Notes under the pieces: generated by a model
What the model was told of the DNA's origin: nothing
What the model saw: only the letters and a program-made list of their open reading frames with translations
Databases searched by the model: none
Source of the DNA: Manduca sexta
Lineage: Eukaryota; Arthropoda; Insecta; Lepidoptera; Sphingidae
Direction of reading: 5' to 3'
Length of the DNA stretch: 64,000 nucleotides
NCBI RefSeq assembly: GCF_014839805.1
Contig: NC_051131.1
Span: 7,118,913-7,182,912, forward strand
Translations under genes and position numbers: made by a program
In this document: positions 48,871 through 59,780 of the stretch, piece by piece
How positions within the stretch are numbered: position 1 is the stretch's first letter
Layout: each line of letters begins with the position of its first letter

Positions 48871-49945
48871 AATGCCTCAATGCAGTGCGTTAAATTGTAA
48901 AACAGAGGAATACATTTATTTCCAAAGGAAAGTAAACGTAGAAAGCAATGGGAATCTGCGTTACGTATAAAAACTTCGAAGCTAGTAGCACAGCACGATT
49001 GTGTGTTGCGCATTTTACAGAAAAAGATTATTACGGGAAAATCAATTATACAGGTGAGTCACTATAGAATTTCTATGTGATTTACCTATTTCCATTAATT
49101 TTAATTACTTCGTGCTAATTATTTTTGTTTTTATGATTTCAGGTTATGAGCTCCTTGCAAAATTTCTTAAAAAGACAGCTGTGCTATCTGTGTTCTTCTT
49201 AACGAAGATAAAACCAGAAAATCCAGCTGCTGTGGCACATCAACAACGTATTGAACGAAGAAGTCAGTCGAGTAACAAATGTAGATAATTCACAACCATC
49301 AAGTAGCAAAGTTAACCTAATAAGTGACAGAGACAATTTACTGGAAGTTGATCATGGAGAAGCGAGTCAAAACCAGAAGACAAAAGTGCAGTAGGATGTA
49401 CATATATTATGCATGAATTTATATCTAAGGGCACTCAAGTTGATCAAGAACACAAATATGGGTTTATGAATAGATATAAAGATGATAATGCCACTATTAA
49501 GTTTTACACAGGTTTTGAATCATATAAAAATTTAATTTAGTCTACTCAGCTCTTAGTCCAGTGGTTCACAAAATAAAATATTATGGCAGCAATGTGATTA
49601 TTCTTAGCAGTGATTCTAATTCTAATTTATTAGTTGGTGCAATACCTGGTAGCTTGCTGTTATATTGTTCCCAAGCATTTGCAGGATTGATAAGTGATCA
49701 GTAGGCAGTGGAACAAAGTGACCTTTTAGCAAAATGTGAAAGTGGTAGTAGTATACTGACTGACAGAGGATTTATGATACAATATATATTTCATCAGACA
49801 AAAATGTGACCATTAGGATTCCCAGTTTCTTAAAAGAAAAATTTCAGTTGCCTGGTCTTAATGTAATAAAAGATAGGGAGCTTGCAAACAAAGGAGTTCA
49901 TATAGAAAGAATAATAGGATTAACAAAGACAAACAAAATTTAAAA
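48871..49945 (+). pseudogene. ISL2EU-type THAP + DDE transposase, decayed
   Basis: Remnant of a DNA transposase with a C2CH THAP zinc finger and a DDE_4-type nuclease. THAP: MPQCSALNC (48871), then in other frames FPKESKRRKQWESAL and LCVAHFTEKDYY, so two frameshifts interrupt it. An intron with gtgagt donor (49052) and tttcag acceptor follows. Further on: IKFYTGFESYKNL, ALSPVVHKIKYY, GLISD, SILTDRGF and, after stops, HIERIIGLTKTNK (with frameshift), the order expected for the DDE_4 core. Spacing between the blocks is shorter than in intact relatives, so internal sequence is lost. It lies downstream of POLRMT exon e and is paired with the convergent nuclease gene at 50225-52075, the two-gene layout of ISL2EU elements. 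Confidence 0.8.
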
Positions 49946-50987
49946 ATGAATTAGACCATAACTATATCCCAATAGTGAGCAAAATCTTTTTTTATGTTTT
50001 ATGTGCTAAACATCTACAATTTCAGGAATTATACTATTACTATATTGTGAAAGATATTAGATAAAAAGATGTAATTATTTCAATTTATTTATTAATTGTA
50101 AATAGTTCTTATACACATACTTATTTACATTTCTGGTTCTAAATTATGTACATAAAAGTTTAACAAATTTGTCAACATGCCATTAATAAATGAGTCATCT
50201 CTATTAATGAATATTATTTTCATATCCTCAAATGTGTAAACAATAAAATTGCAATATTGCTCCCCGAACAATAAAGTTGGCTTTGGATTTGGGCATAATA
50301 TGGATGCTGCTTTTTTAAATGTAATTCTCCATTAAGTATTTTTAAGTAAGGCACAGTCACAGAGGTTATTTTATAATATCTAGCAGCATATGGACACTTA
50401 ACCTCAACAATAGTATCTTTACCCAATATACCGTCTGGAGAAACAGCCAGAAAAGGATATTCAAATGATATAATGAATCCACTTTTTTTATTTTTAGTCC
50501 ATAATCTCTATCATATTTGGCAATGGAAATAGTTTCTTGGATTTTACTATGCACAACTAACATAGTCTGCACAGCTTTGGGGGCCAAAATCATATCGATT
50601 ACATATATTTTTGGTACTCATATGTTTTACTGTGGCACACTAAATGAAACATACTGGCAGTAATCCTGCATGATCTTTCATGCCACTCAGAGGAATCACT
50701 TTGGGCTCTTGTATTCTTCTCACTTCCTGAATTTGTTCAGATATAATATTTTTAATAATAGCTTCTCTAGTAAAATATCTATTGGAGTCCTATCTACATA
50801 GGTGTAACGATCCCATTCAATGCCATGTGGATTTGCGGGTTCACATGTCTGTAATAAAGGTATTGAGCTTCCATCATATCCCATTACTAAAATTTTCACA
50901 TAATCAGCATAACTGTCCATAATATCAGTAAGTATCTTTTAGTGTGTTATAAGTACAAGATTTCAATCTCTTGTTGGGGTAAAATTG

Positions 50988-51243
50988 CCTGCCTACGGTG
51001 GCGTAGTTGTATTGCATGTCCGGTACAATAGCGCTCTGAGGTCCTGGGTTCGAATCCCGGGTCGGGCAAAGTGATATTTGGGTTTTTCTGCTCAGTATCA
51101 GCCCGGAGTCTGGAATTTGTGCCCGATATGGGCTCGCCCCCTATCACATCATGGGACGGAACATACTTGGCGAAAAGTGGGTGCCCTAGTTGCGCCTCTG
51201 CATACCCCTTCGGGGATAAAATGCGTGATGTTATGTATGTTAT
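50988..51243 (+). mobile_element. SINE-A, full length, nested in the transposon
   Basis: tRNA-derived SINE. The head begins cctacggtggcgtagttgta, with B box ggttcgaatcccg (51047). The body has tgggtttttctgctcagtat, gtgcccgatatgggc and ctatcacatcatgggacgga, and the tail is atgttatgtatgttatg. Imperfect duplications flank it (gttggggtaaaattg at 50973 and gttgggtaaattttg at 51244). It interrupts the YqaJ gene, so it arrived after the transposon. Confidence 0.9.
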
Positions 51244-52051
51244 GTTGGGTAAATTTTGAGCTGCAATGGGTGAATTATAAAATACTTTCTTGGGTCTATT
51301 GAATGTCATTAATTTTTGAGTACTTGACAGATGCAATTTAATATTTTTTTTGTGTACCATCCAACAATACAGAGACATGTTTGCAACATGCTTGAGTACC
51401 ACTGCCTGCAGCACAATCGCAATGGCATTCTTCAATTACTCCATCTTTACTTAATTTTATATCCACAAAGTATACCATTTTTTTCATACTGGCTTTACAT
51501 TGTCCTCGCAAGTGGGTATAAATGCCATCTGTGGAATAGCGGGCAGTCACAAGATGTCGAAATTCGTACAGGAGTTGTCCTTTATGCTGAGTATTATATC
51601 TGCAAAAACAATAATGTAGTAAGAAAATATAATATAATGTTATCAAGATATCATGATATATGAGTGTAGGTATACCAATTTAAATACATAAAATTTACAC
51701 TGTCATCTTTGTAAACAACTGCCTAAGATTATAATCATTACATATGGGTACATAACTTTCAAAATATTCCTGTATTGCTTGTCTCGTAATCATTGGTAAA
51801 GAAGTGTCCGCAATTATGTCTCTGAAAGTATCAGTGGCTGGACTCAGATATGCGATCTCCTCTTGGATCTCGCAGTCAACACCAAAATTTTTATTCCGGT
51901 CATTAGATTGCAATCTATAACAAAAACAAGAACTGAGGTCCGAGAACAAGAAAATAAGGCATATAAGCGAATTATAACCTAAATATTATAGTATTTACCT
52001 TTCTATCAAATTAGCCTTTTTTTCCGGCAATTGACGCATTTCTTTTACGAA

Positions 52052-52070
52052 CCTCAACTTTAAGTTGAGG
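52052..52070. repeat. 19-nt hairpin in SAP coding region
   Basis: CCTCAACTT-T-AAGTTGAGG, a perfect 9-bp stem around one base. It falls inside the PQLKV codons and is probably incidental. Confidence 0.7.
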
Positions 52071-52079
52071 CACAGTCAT

Positions 52080-52599
52080 GAAAGCGTACATATTTTAATG
52101 AATTAGCACTTCAAATTTCTTGAAATAGCGTCTTCACTTACGTCAAGAAAAGTAAACAACGGTAAACAAAGTACACTCGTGTACCTCCATTGTTATGAGT
52201 ATTTGATAGAAGCTTTATTTATGATTTGACATATTACAACCGACGTTGCCGCTCTTCCTATTGACCGTCGTCAAGGTCGTGAAGTGAACCTATGGGACGT
52301 TGCCAGCTCAATACCCTGTTGGGTCTAAGGTAAAAAGTAAGTTTCATCACATTACGTTAATGTCACTACTATTGCACGCGGTTTTGCCTGTGCAAAATTT
52401 TAGATTTAAAATTATAAATAAGATCGCCTGAGAATTTTACCTGTATTTAATATAATGTAATTTGTAAATGTGACGATCGATAAAAGAATATAATATATAG
52501 TTTTTCAATAAAAGTTATGATTTTGTTTCTATTTATTAACTTCTCCCTCGGGATAGGTGCTTTAAAATCGTATTTTATACAGTAACTTTTCAAATAAAA
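52080..52599. other. Presumed right flank of the ISL2EU element
   Basis: Likely holds the transposon's right end. I could not find a terminal inverted repeat matching the 48540-48870 side, so the borders stay undefined. Confidence 0.4.
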
Positions 52600-52713
52600 C
52601 TATTTACGGATTTTATCGTGGTGATTTATATTATTATTTTCTCCCTAATGCTATATGTACTTATATTGGGAGAAAATAATAATATATATCACCGCGATAA
52701 AATACGTAAATAG
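52600..52713. mobile_element. Palindromic MITE-like element, 114 bp
   Basis: The left arm from CTATTTACGG through TTATTTTCTCCC pairs with the right arm ending AATACGTAAATAG over about 48 bp with four mismatches, around a spacer of about 17 bp (atgctatatgtacttat). No convincing target duplication. It may be a foldback MITE. Confidence 0.75.
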
Positions 52714-53560
52714 ACAATATTTCAAAGATAAAAAAATAAACAATACATAATAAAAATAAGATCTATGGAGCTTTCAATTAAATAAAGAATAATTGGACGA
52801 CAGGAGTTAACAACATATCAGCAATTAATTCTTTTGACAGAAGTTTATATAATCATATTACCGATATATTTAATTGTATTTTTCATTTCAGTGTTTGTAT
52901 CTTCCAGTATTATATATTAGTCTATGTTTGTTTCGATTTTATACAGTAATCATCTATTATAAATAAATATTTCATTTGTAAAACTTAAATTCCAATCGCC
53001 GTAGCGTAACTCAGGAAGATATTTTTTTATATAAATACCTCATACCAAAGTCTGTTTTACAACAATAAATCAAATAAAATAAAATTTCACTCGACGGTCG
53101 TATTATATACGGCCAAATTGAATAACCGCTTTTTCATTATAAGAACAGTACATTACAACCACCTCCGTGACTTGTGACGGCCATTGCATTCCAGGCTTTT
53201 ACAAAAACATGACGTTACTCGCGATAAAAAACAACCTTATGTGGTGGGTGTGAGGTCGAATTTGTGTTTAGTCCATCAATACTTATGATTTTCTGTTTCA
53301 TGTTTTGTTTGAATTTATCGACGACGCTAATTTTTGTTATCACATTTGCAAGGAGTTTAGTTCAGCCTTTAGGATTCGATACAAGACAACATAATGGTGG
53401 TCTCGGTGTATGTACACCTTTGATGTACACGTATACACGTGCTATACCAAAATATCTGTATGAAGCTCCGTCATGCACCGTCAGTGCTAGCACAACTGAA
53501 GCTGCGTTGGAACCAGAACTAACCAATTGATCCCAACCGGATACCGATGCCTATCTACTA
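52714..53560. other. AT-rich intergenic, no gene seen
   Basis: An 88-residue plus frame at 53264-53530 begins hydrophobic but has no recognisable family. No POLRMT-like exon is found here. Confidence 0.45.
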
Positions 53561-54002
53561 CCTGTGGAAATGATTTCTAGTAACAACCTGCAATTGGTAA
53601 TTGGATAACTGATTGTGGACTCGAAGCACGAACTTCAGTGGGCATTTAATGTGCCAAAACATACTCGGGTTATTGTTTCCAAATTCAATATGCCAGTGAA
53701 AAACAAAAGGGTTTTCATAGTCTTTCCACATTTTAATGCAGCATGTGTGATGAAATTTGGCACCATTGTTCTGAAAGGGATAACACAAACATAATATGCT
53801 TTATGTGGGCAATCATAACAGCTTGCAGATATTACACGCGAGTGGCTAATATGATAATCTTTGTGGACTCGCCAAATATGGCTGGTATTATATTTCTTGC
53901 AATTGAAAAACGACAATACATGGGACAAATAATTGACTACGGAAAGAAAGAAACCTGGTGACTAAGATAGATTTATTGCCAGTGTAAAAAGGTATATATT
54001 GG
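53561..54002. other. Probable upstream part of a dead Mutator-like element
   Basis: Open frames occur on both strands, but none gives a recognisable domain. Position next to 54003-54236 suggests degraded transposon sequence. Confidence 0.35.
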
Positions 54003-54236
54003 ATGCTACTCTATATATTACTGTTTATATGTAAGGGGGATTATGAATTGAAAAGAATAGATTTAAACAGACCTAGTTGCTGTAAAAAAATTACAGAGCC
54101 GTTTACGGCAATGGAATCTAAAATAAAAAATTTCAAGAGTGAAGAAATGCATAGTCTCCATTATTTAAATTTTATTAGAGATGGAGATTCTTCTGTGTTT
54201 GCTAATGTGAAAGAAAAAGTACAACATGGGAACTAA
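54003..54236 (+). pseudogene. Mutator-like transposase fragment
   Basis: The 77-residue frame contains PSCCKKITEPFTAMESKI and SEEMHSLHYLNFIRDGDSSV then FANVKEKVQHG. I know this order from insect Mutator-like transposases: ...KNW.G.STAMESDII..GF..SEEMH...Y..FIGDGDSSV...I.E.V.YG, where DGDSSV holds one catalytic Asp. The usual following motif (KIECANH) is missing because the frame ends in a stop. Likely remnants continue to about 54910. It is dead. Confidence 0.7.
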
Positions 54237-55110
54237 ATAAAAAAATTGACACCAGTGCACAAGGTAATTTATTGTATCCAATATCCATAGACCTTTATCT
54301 CCTTGGCATAGTGTTAGTTGTTTTATCATGAGGCCGGAGATTCCAAGGTTTTGTTACCATTTATGGGTGATAGGATTTTGAATGCCTCAAATATGATTGG
54401 TGTCATAAAATCTCAACTAAATTATTAGTGTAACATTCTTGGTAAAGACTGCTGGTCCCACCACACATTGAAGTAGAATAAAAAAGGAATGTTCAGATAC
54501 AATTAATGCTTCACATAAATGTTTTGTATTTGTAATCATTAATACCTGGTGGTGTGAACTACTACTATGCTATGCTAATTATCATGATAACTTGCTATAT
54601 GTCAATATTGTAATTCACCTTTTACTTGGCCGACTAAACATTGAACTTGAATTGATAATGTAATGTGGATAAACATATACTATATTACTACTCACATTTC
54701 AGATTTTAGCTAATACAAAGCTTCCACACTATGGATGAAATATTTTTAAACCAAGGTTACTGAAGAACTACTGTGCAATAAATTATTGTACGTGAGAGCA
54801 ATGGTCAGCCTAGTTCCATGGCTGATGATTTTCAGATTCGGCCACCGCATGTATTTGGAAACTATGAGAAGAGGAAAAATTTACTACTCTTTCCATTCGT
54901 AATTTATAATATAATTTGTACATAGTGTTACTTTTGTAAAATTAGCCAGACAAATGTGATTTGTTATCTATAATAAAAATATAAAACTATAAACTGGTAA
55001 ATCATTTGCCATTGTATTCAAATTTAATTAGAGTATGTCATGTTTTAAGTTTGAGAAATCATTTCAGAATTGTGGCATTTTACTTAAAACAAATAAAACC
55101 AAAAACTTTC
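54237..55110. other. Degraded transposon DNA, unassigned
   Basis: The plus strand near 54790-54890 can be read as short protein-like pieces, but they are too weak to assign. No host gene seen. Confidence 0.35.
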
Positions 55111-55124
55111 TTCCAAATATTGTA

Positions 55125-55560
55125 TTTCAGTAAAATCAATGTCCATATTTTCATGACTGGAGCTGGCTGGACAGTCATCCTATGATTCTGAAGAACTACT
55201 ACTGTCATCTTTAAGATTTATTATAATTCTTTCAATGTCCTCTTACAGGGTATGTTCTCTCTTGTAATAGTCATTTTAAATTTTTCTTACATGTTGACAT
55301 GAGATTTTCCAATCATCTTCGGGTTATGTCTTGAAACGCACTCACATATGCTTCCTTTAACAAACAAATAATTACTTTTGATTTGGATAATAAATGAATA
55401 TTAAATTGTAAATTATTATTAAACCTGTACTTTGAATGAATCATTTCATTATTATAACATTAATATTTTATACAATATGAGCTGCTTCTGTTTTGCTATG
55501 CCCCATATAAGCTCAATGAGATTTAAATCACAGTAGTAAGGTGGAACCCTTACCACTCTA
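55125..55560 (-). pseudogene. Tc1/mariner-type (DDE_3) transposase C-terminal fragment
   Basis: Minus-strand translation gives VVRVPPYYCDLNLIELIWG (55470-55555), matching the catalytic-Glu motif RLPPYHCDLNPIELIW. After stops come AYVSAFQDITRR-stop-LENLM and RIIINLKDDSSSSSES, ending DIDFTEIQYLEESF, the acidic Ser-rich tail typical of these proteins. Stops show that it is inactive. The N-terminal helix-turn-helix and the first two Asp motifs are not found upstream. Confidence 0.75.
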
Positions 55561-55590
55561 CCTCTACCTACCTACCTACCTACACTACAC
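55561..55590. repeat. (CCTA)n microsatellite
   Basis: ctacctctacctacctacct and following units, just upstream of the DDE_3 fragment on its strand. Confidence 0.85.
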
Positions 55591-56483
55591 CTCAATTAGT
55601 AATTACTAATTATTGATGCAAGTATCTCAAGATGACGTGGACAATCTTTAAACTAATTTTGTCATATGAATGTAAACATTACCTACGGGCTTGATAATAT
55701 ATTGCAAGATATAGAAAAATACTTAGTGCAAGTAGTAAAAATCACTCCAGACTCATCAAAACTTATAAAGTACACTTAAATTATTAACAAAATAAACTTC
55801 CACTTACCAGATCCGATAGAATTGTTTTTGCTTCTTGTTCAGCTAGACATGGTCGGTAAAAGTTTTATATATAATTTCTCTCGCGAACCTTATTATTCGC
55901 GGCTTATTCATTTTGTATCGCGAATAGTATCTTCTAGTTCTTATTGCAAAATTTTAATAAAAGACAACACCGACACTATTTATAAAACTTCACAAACGTC
56001 AAAAATGTGATAATGTTGCCAGGTAAAATAAAGGATTAGTTCCATTTCTACACTTTTTTGCCAAGCTATAAAACACTAATTTATTTATTCCCAATTTTTC
56101 ATGACCCATTACAAATATGCACCAACAATGATGCGATACGAGAGATTACGTTAAATTTTTCGAGACCTTGAAATATGTTTTCTGCATTAGTACCATCTAG
56201 TGGTCCTATATAAAAATTACTTTCGATATGTGTGCGTGCGTATATGTACACGAAATACCGATCTTTCTGCTTCAGCTAACTTAAACGGTACTATTCTCAG
56301 ATATTCGTTATGATGAAGCAAAATAAATATATAGATAAATTGTAGCATAGTATATACCTCTAGCATATAGCAAAAAATTTTCTAGAAACAAAGTATTTTG
56401 GACGTAATTATAAAAAATGTGACTTTTTGTGACTTCAATGCCATCTAGCGAAAAAATTGCGGCGGAGCCATGAACGGATCCGC
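55591..56483. other. AT-rich intergenic, no gene seen
   Basis: A 62-residue plus frame (55822-56010) has no recognisable domain. Confidence 0.45.
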
Positions 56484-57129
56484 CTTAAGCAATGTCCATT
56501 GCAACGTCATCAGAACGTGTGTTTATAAGGTTCATAATACTTTTTTGTACTCTCATTAATACCCAAATACCCAAGGGACCATTAGGGAACAAAAGAACAT
56601 CTGCCTGCTATTATTATTATTATTTCTCACCTCTCGTATTGTAAGAATAGCTGATAATATTGTGTTGAAGTTGTCGTTTAACTTATATCTTTTCGTTGTG
56701 CTACATATTTCTGTACGTGCGGATGTATTTTATTCTGTTTTTAATTGTGAAGACGATTTCGAATGATTTTAGACACGATTTTAACTTTAGTGAAAACTAC
56801 TTTTTTTATTAGTATTTTGACTTTTAAAAGTCTTTTAAACTACTTTTTTTTTTAAGTTTTTTAAACTACTTTTAATTAGCATTTTGACTTTTAAAAGTCT
56901 TTCAAAGCACAGCACAACTAAAAGATATAAGTTGAACGACAACTTCAACACAATATTATCAGCTATTCTTACAATAAGTGAGGTTAGAAATAATAATAAT
57001 AATAGCAGGCAGATGTTCTTTTGTTCCCTAATAGTCCCTTGGGTATTTGGGTATTAATGAGAGTACAAAAAAAGTATTATGAACATTATAAACACACGTT
57101 CTGATGACGTTGCAATGGACATTGCTTAA
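56484..57129. mobile_element. Long inverted-repeat element bounded by TTAA
   Basis: Arms of about 220 bp (56484-56703 and about 56907-57129) are reverse complements with only a handful of differences. Both outer ends read TTAAGCAATGTCCATTGCAA. TTAA is the target used by piggyBac elements, but the GCAATGTCC terminus does not start with the usual piggyBac CCC/CCT. The spacer of about 200 bp has a repeated ttttgacttttaaaagtctt and encodes nothing. High arm identity suggests recent origin or active homogenisation. If transcribed, it would give a long hairpin RNA. Confidence 0.9.
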
Positions 57130-59420
57130 CATTGAATTTCTTAACATTTTCGCTTATAACTTTTTATTTATAGTTCTACGACAAAAAGTTACTGGACCAA
57201 AGTTGTAGAGAATTTAATTTGCAACAAAAATGTTTATACATTTTTTTTGTCAGATAAATAGTTTAAGAGATACATCGTAAAAACCATTTCAACCCTTATT
57301 TTCAAGATGGCGGCCGTAGGACAAGGGTGGCGACCCCACAAACTTGGATTAGCTTTAGACTGACCCCCTCTACTACTTCAAACAAATAAAATTGCGTCCT
57401 CTAAAAAACGTAACCCCAAATGTAACTTTTCTATGGACTAAAAAGAGTATAGAGGATGACGAATATGGTCACGTGACATGCGGCACTTTGAGTGCATAAA
57501 ATGCCGTCGACTCCGCCCCTTACAATAGTGATATGCTAGTACCACAAACTTTGTATCAATATCGAAAAATGAAAAGAGAGATAAATAAGCCCAAAAAAAG
57601 ATCAAATACAAAAGGGGTTAGGTTCTACCATACTATAAATATTAGACAAACTGTAACTGATTAATAAGTAACAATTTTTAAAGAAAGCAGTACCTGTTGT
57701 GACAAACGTCCAGTTGTGATTAATTCATTTTGTACATTTGCATGTTGCACTATTCCTTGCTAAAAATATAAGTTACAGATTACGATATTTAATACATGAT
57801 AAATTGAATGAGATAGCGTAGCCAGAAATTATTTGGTTGGTATTATTTTATAATAAGTTATTATGCTCTTTGATGGAGAAACATAACTATGTCTCAGCAA
57901 AACTAAAATCAATGAGCGTAAAGATGGTGGTTAAGATAATCAATTATAATAATTATTTGCAATAACAACAATATAATTATATATCTATTTCCGTGCATGC
58001 AAAGGCATTGCTTGAAATATTAGACCACAATTGTAAAAATATATTTTGTTTCATTTGTTACGCAAAAACAATTCTATTATTATTCATAGCAATATATTAT
58101 AGTAATATTACTATTAGGTGAAGTATAATAATCATTACTATTTTTCTTATCGGGAATATTGTTGGAAAACAGTTACCTTTTACTAGCGGTATTTTTAACG
58201 TGTGGTTTATGCAATTCTTCTCAAAAAGTAAAGAACGAATATATGTATTTGGTGTAGGATTCTAATCACGTCGCCCAATATTCTCAATCCATTTAACACT
58301 GGTTTTTAAATTTTATGGTAATCTAAAAATATTCTAATTTCACTTAGTTTGTCGTTCTGGATAATACAATATTGATGTGTGCTCTAACATTCTTTCAAAG
58401 ATAAAACCGTAACTGATAGACGGACGTCTGTTGAAATATCGATATCAATAATTTCCAAACAAATCCACCCATCCTTAAGCTCGTGTGTAAACAAACATAA
58501 TGATTTTAATGTATATATAACACGTCTAAAAGGGTCCAAAGCTTAACAAACCAGATCCACATATAATTTTAAATGATAAAGACAAATCCAAAAAGAAAAT
58601 ATACAAAGGTATTTACTATTATATATTTACTAATGTTCGGTAAAAACAGTTATTAACTTATGAAAAGATATTTCGGGGTCTTTCTTGCGTGAATTCGACT
58701 TGCATCCTTTTACACAACACTGAGTTATTTTCGAAACTTAACAAATACACTAATAAATAAACAAAACAATTGAGAATATTATTATATTACTTTAAATTCA
58801 ATATTTATGAAGATTTGTTTACATCGTTTGACACTTCATGTACTTGCTGACTGAGCTGCAATAAATGGCGTCTTCTGCCGCAAGGCGGTCCCAGTGTGTT
58901 GAAGTGAACGAAATATTGCCATATTCGAAGAAAACAGTTATTTTTTGTCCTTTTTTGTTGTGTGCCAAATAAGCTTTGAGTAAAAGAGATAGACATATAT
59001 ATTTACAATTCTGCGTCGATTTCCCTAACATAAATATAACTTATTCATATAGCTAACTTTTGAGGCTTGGCCTCTTTATTATTTAGTCATTGGTTTCTCA
59101 GCTTTGTTTATCTGACGGCTTGCTGTTTGTTCAGCTTTGTTTATCTGCTAGCCAATTAGATTCAGGTTATATCTCAATATTAGCCAATCACAACGGCCCT
59201 ATGTCTACGCACTGCGAAGGCTGCCATGCCGTCAGCACTGAGAAAGAGACTTGTTATCACTGCAATACTCCGTCCTTAGATAAATAACGTCTATGAATAA
59301 GGGAGACATTCTTAATGAAACTTATCTATATAAAGTTTACAGTTGCTAAAGTTATATAATGTAACACTGTAGTGATATAGGGTGAATTTTTGAGATAGGG
59401 GAGTAAGGTCCGCATGGATT
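57130..59420. other. Intergenic, unassigned repeat-like sequence
   Basis: Around 57300-57540 is a modestly GC-rich stretch (caagatggcggccgtaggac; ccctctactacttcaaac) that looks repeat-derived but is unassigned. Around 59090-59290 a direct duplication of cagctttgtttatctg and a ccaatcacaacggccctatg segment also look repeat-like. No POLRMT exon was found. Confidence 0.4.
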
Positions 59421-59424
59421 CGCA

Positions 59425-59430
59425 TTTATT
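59425..59430 (-). terminator. Candidate poly(A) signal of VPS35L
   Basis: AATAAA on the minus strand about 260 nt past the VPS35L stop codon. Confidence 0.4.
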
Positions 59431-59690
59431 AACGAATATAAGGTGATCTTTTTGGAATTTCGAACCTTAAAAGTACTCAAACCTCTAATAGTTCTATGGA
59501 GTCTTTGACATTTATAATCAACATGAAGAACTGATATCAAAAATACACCCTATATAGATTTATGTACAAAAATATTCTTAGTTCTAAGAATTTGACAAGC
59601 GTTCTGCCTTGTCACTGGGAATCAATAGATGACGCGTGCATTTATGCCTTGCCTACTGTGCCCGTACTCATGAAGGTTTTGTCATACGTT

Positions 59691-59780
59691 TTATGACGTT
59701 GCCACGGCATTGTCTAGCTTCTTGAATAATTGAGCGCTGATCAAATTACCGTCATTTTCTAACACGGTGAGAAGAGATTT
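59691..59780 (-). CDS. VPS35L: VPS35L last exon (29 codons + stop)
   Basis: Acceptor tatttcag, then [13 protein letters not shown] to DNAVATS and TAA. Phase 0 start, which requires the GCC/GTATGT donor of the previous exon rather than the earlier AGTATAT site. Confidence 0.9.
   Translation of the reverse strand, partial: KSLLTVLENDGNLISAQLFKKLDNAVATS

Larger units (their letters stand above)
50225..52075 (-). pseudogene. ISL2EU-type SAP + SWIM + YqaJ nuclease, decayed
   Basis: Second gene of the transposon, on the minus strand. From the 5' end: a SAP-like start MTVPQLKVEVRKRNASI (52071 downward) with a one-base frameshift in an A-run; a linker exon with FRDIIADTSLPMITRQAIQ; a SWIM zinc finger CHCDCAAGSGTQACCKHVSV (51370-51430); the block KLMTFNRPKK; then a YqaJ-type nuclease with FLAVSPDGILG, IVEVKCPYAARYY and PYYAQIQSQLY, which supply the D, E-x-K and Q residues of the fold. 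Several stops and shifts, and a SINE at 50988, break it. In active relatives this protein is thought to assist transposition or repair; its exact role is not established. Confidence 0.8.

Noticed and set aside
51000..51070. tRNA gene suggested by ggttcgaatcccg B box
   Set aside because: It is the head of SINE-A: the body and tail follow, and a proper cloverleaf with acceptor stem is not seen.
50947..51435. 162-codon minus-strand frame
   Set aside because: A chance fusion of a shifted reading of the decayed nuclease and the reverse of the SINE, not one protein.
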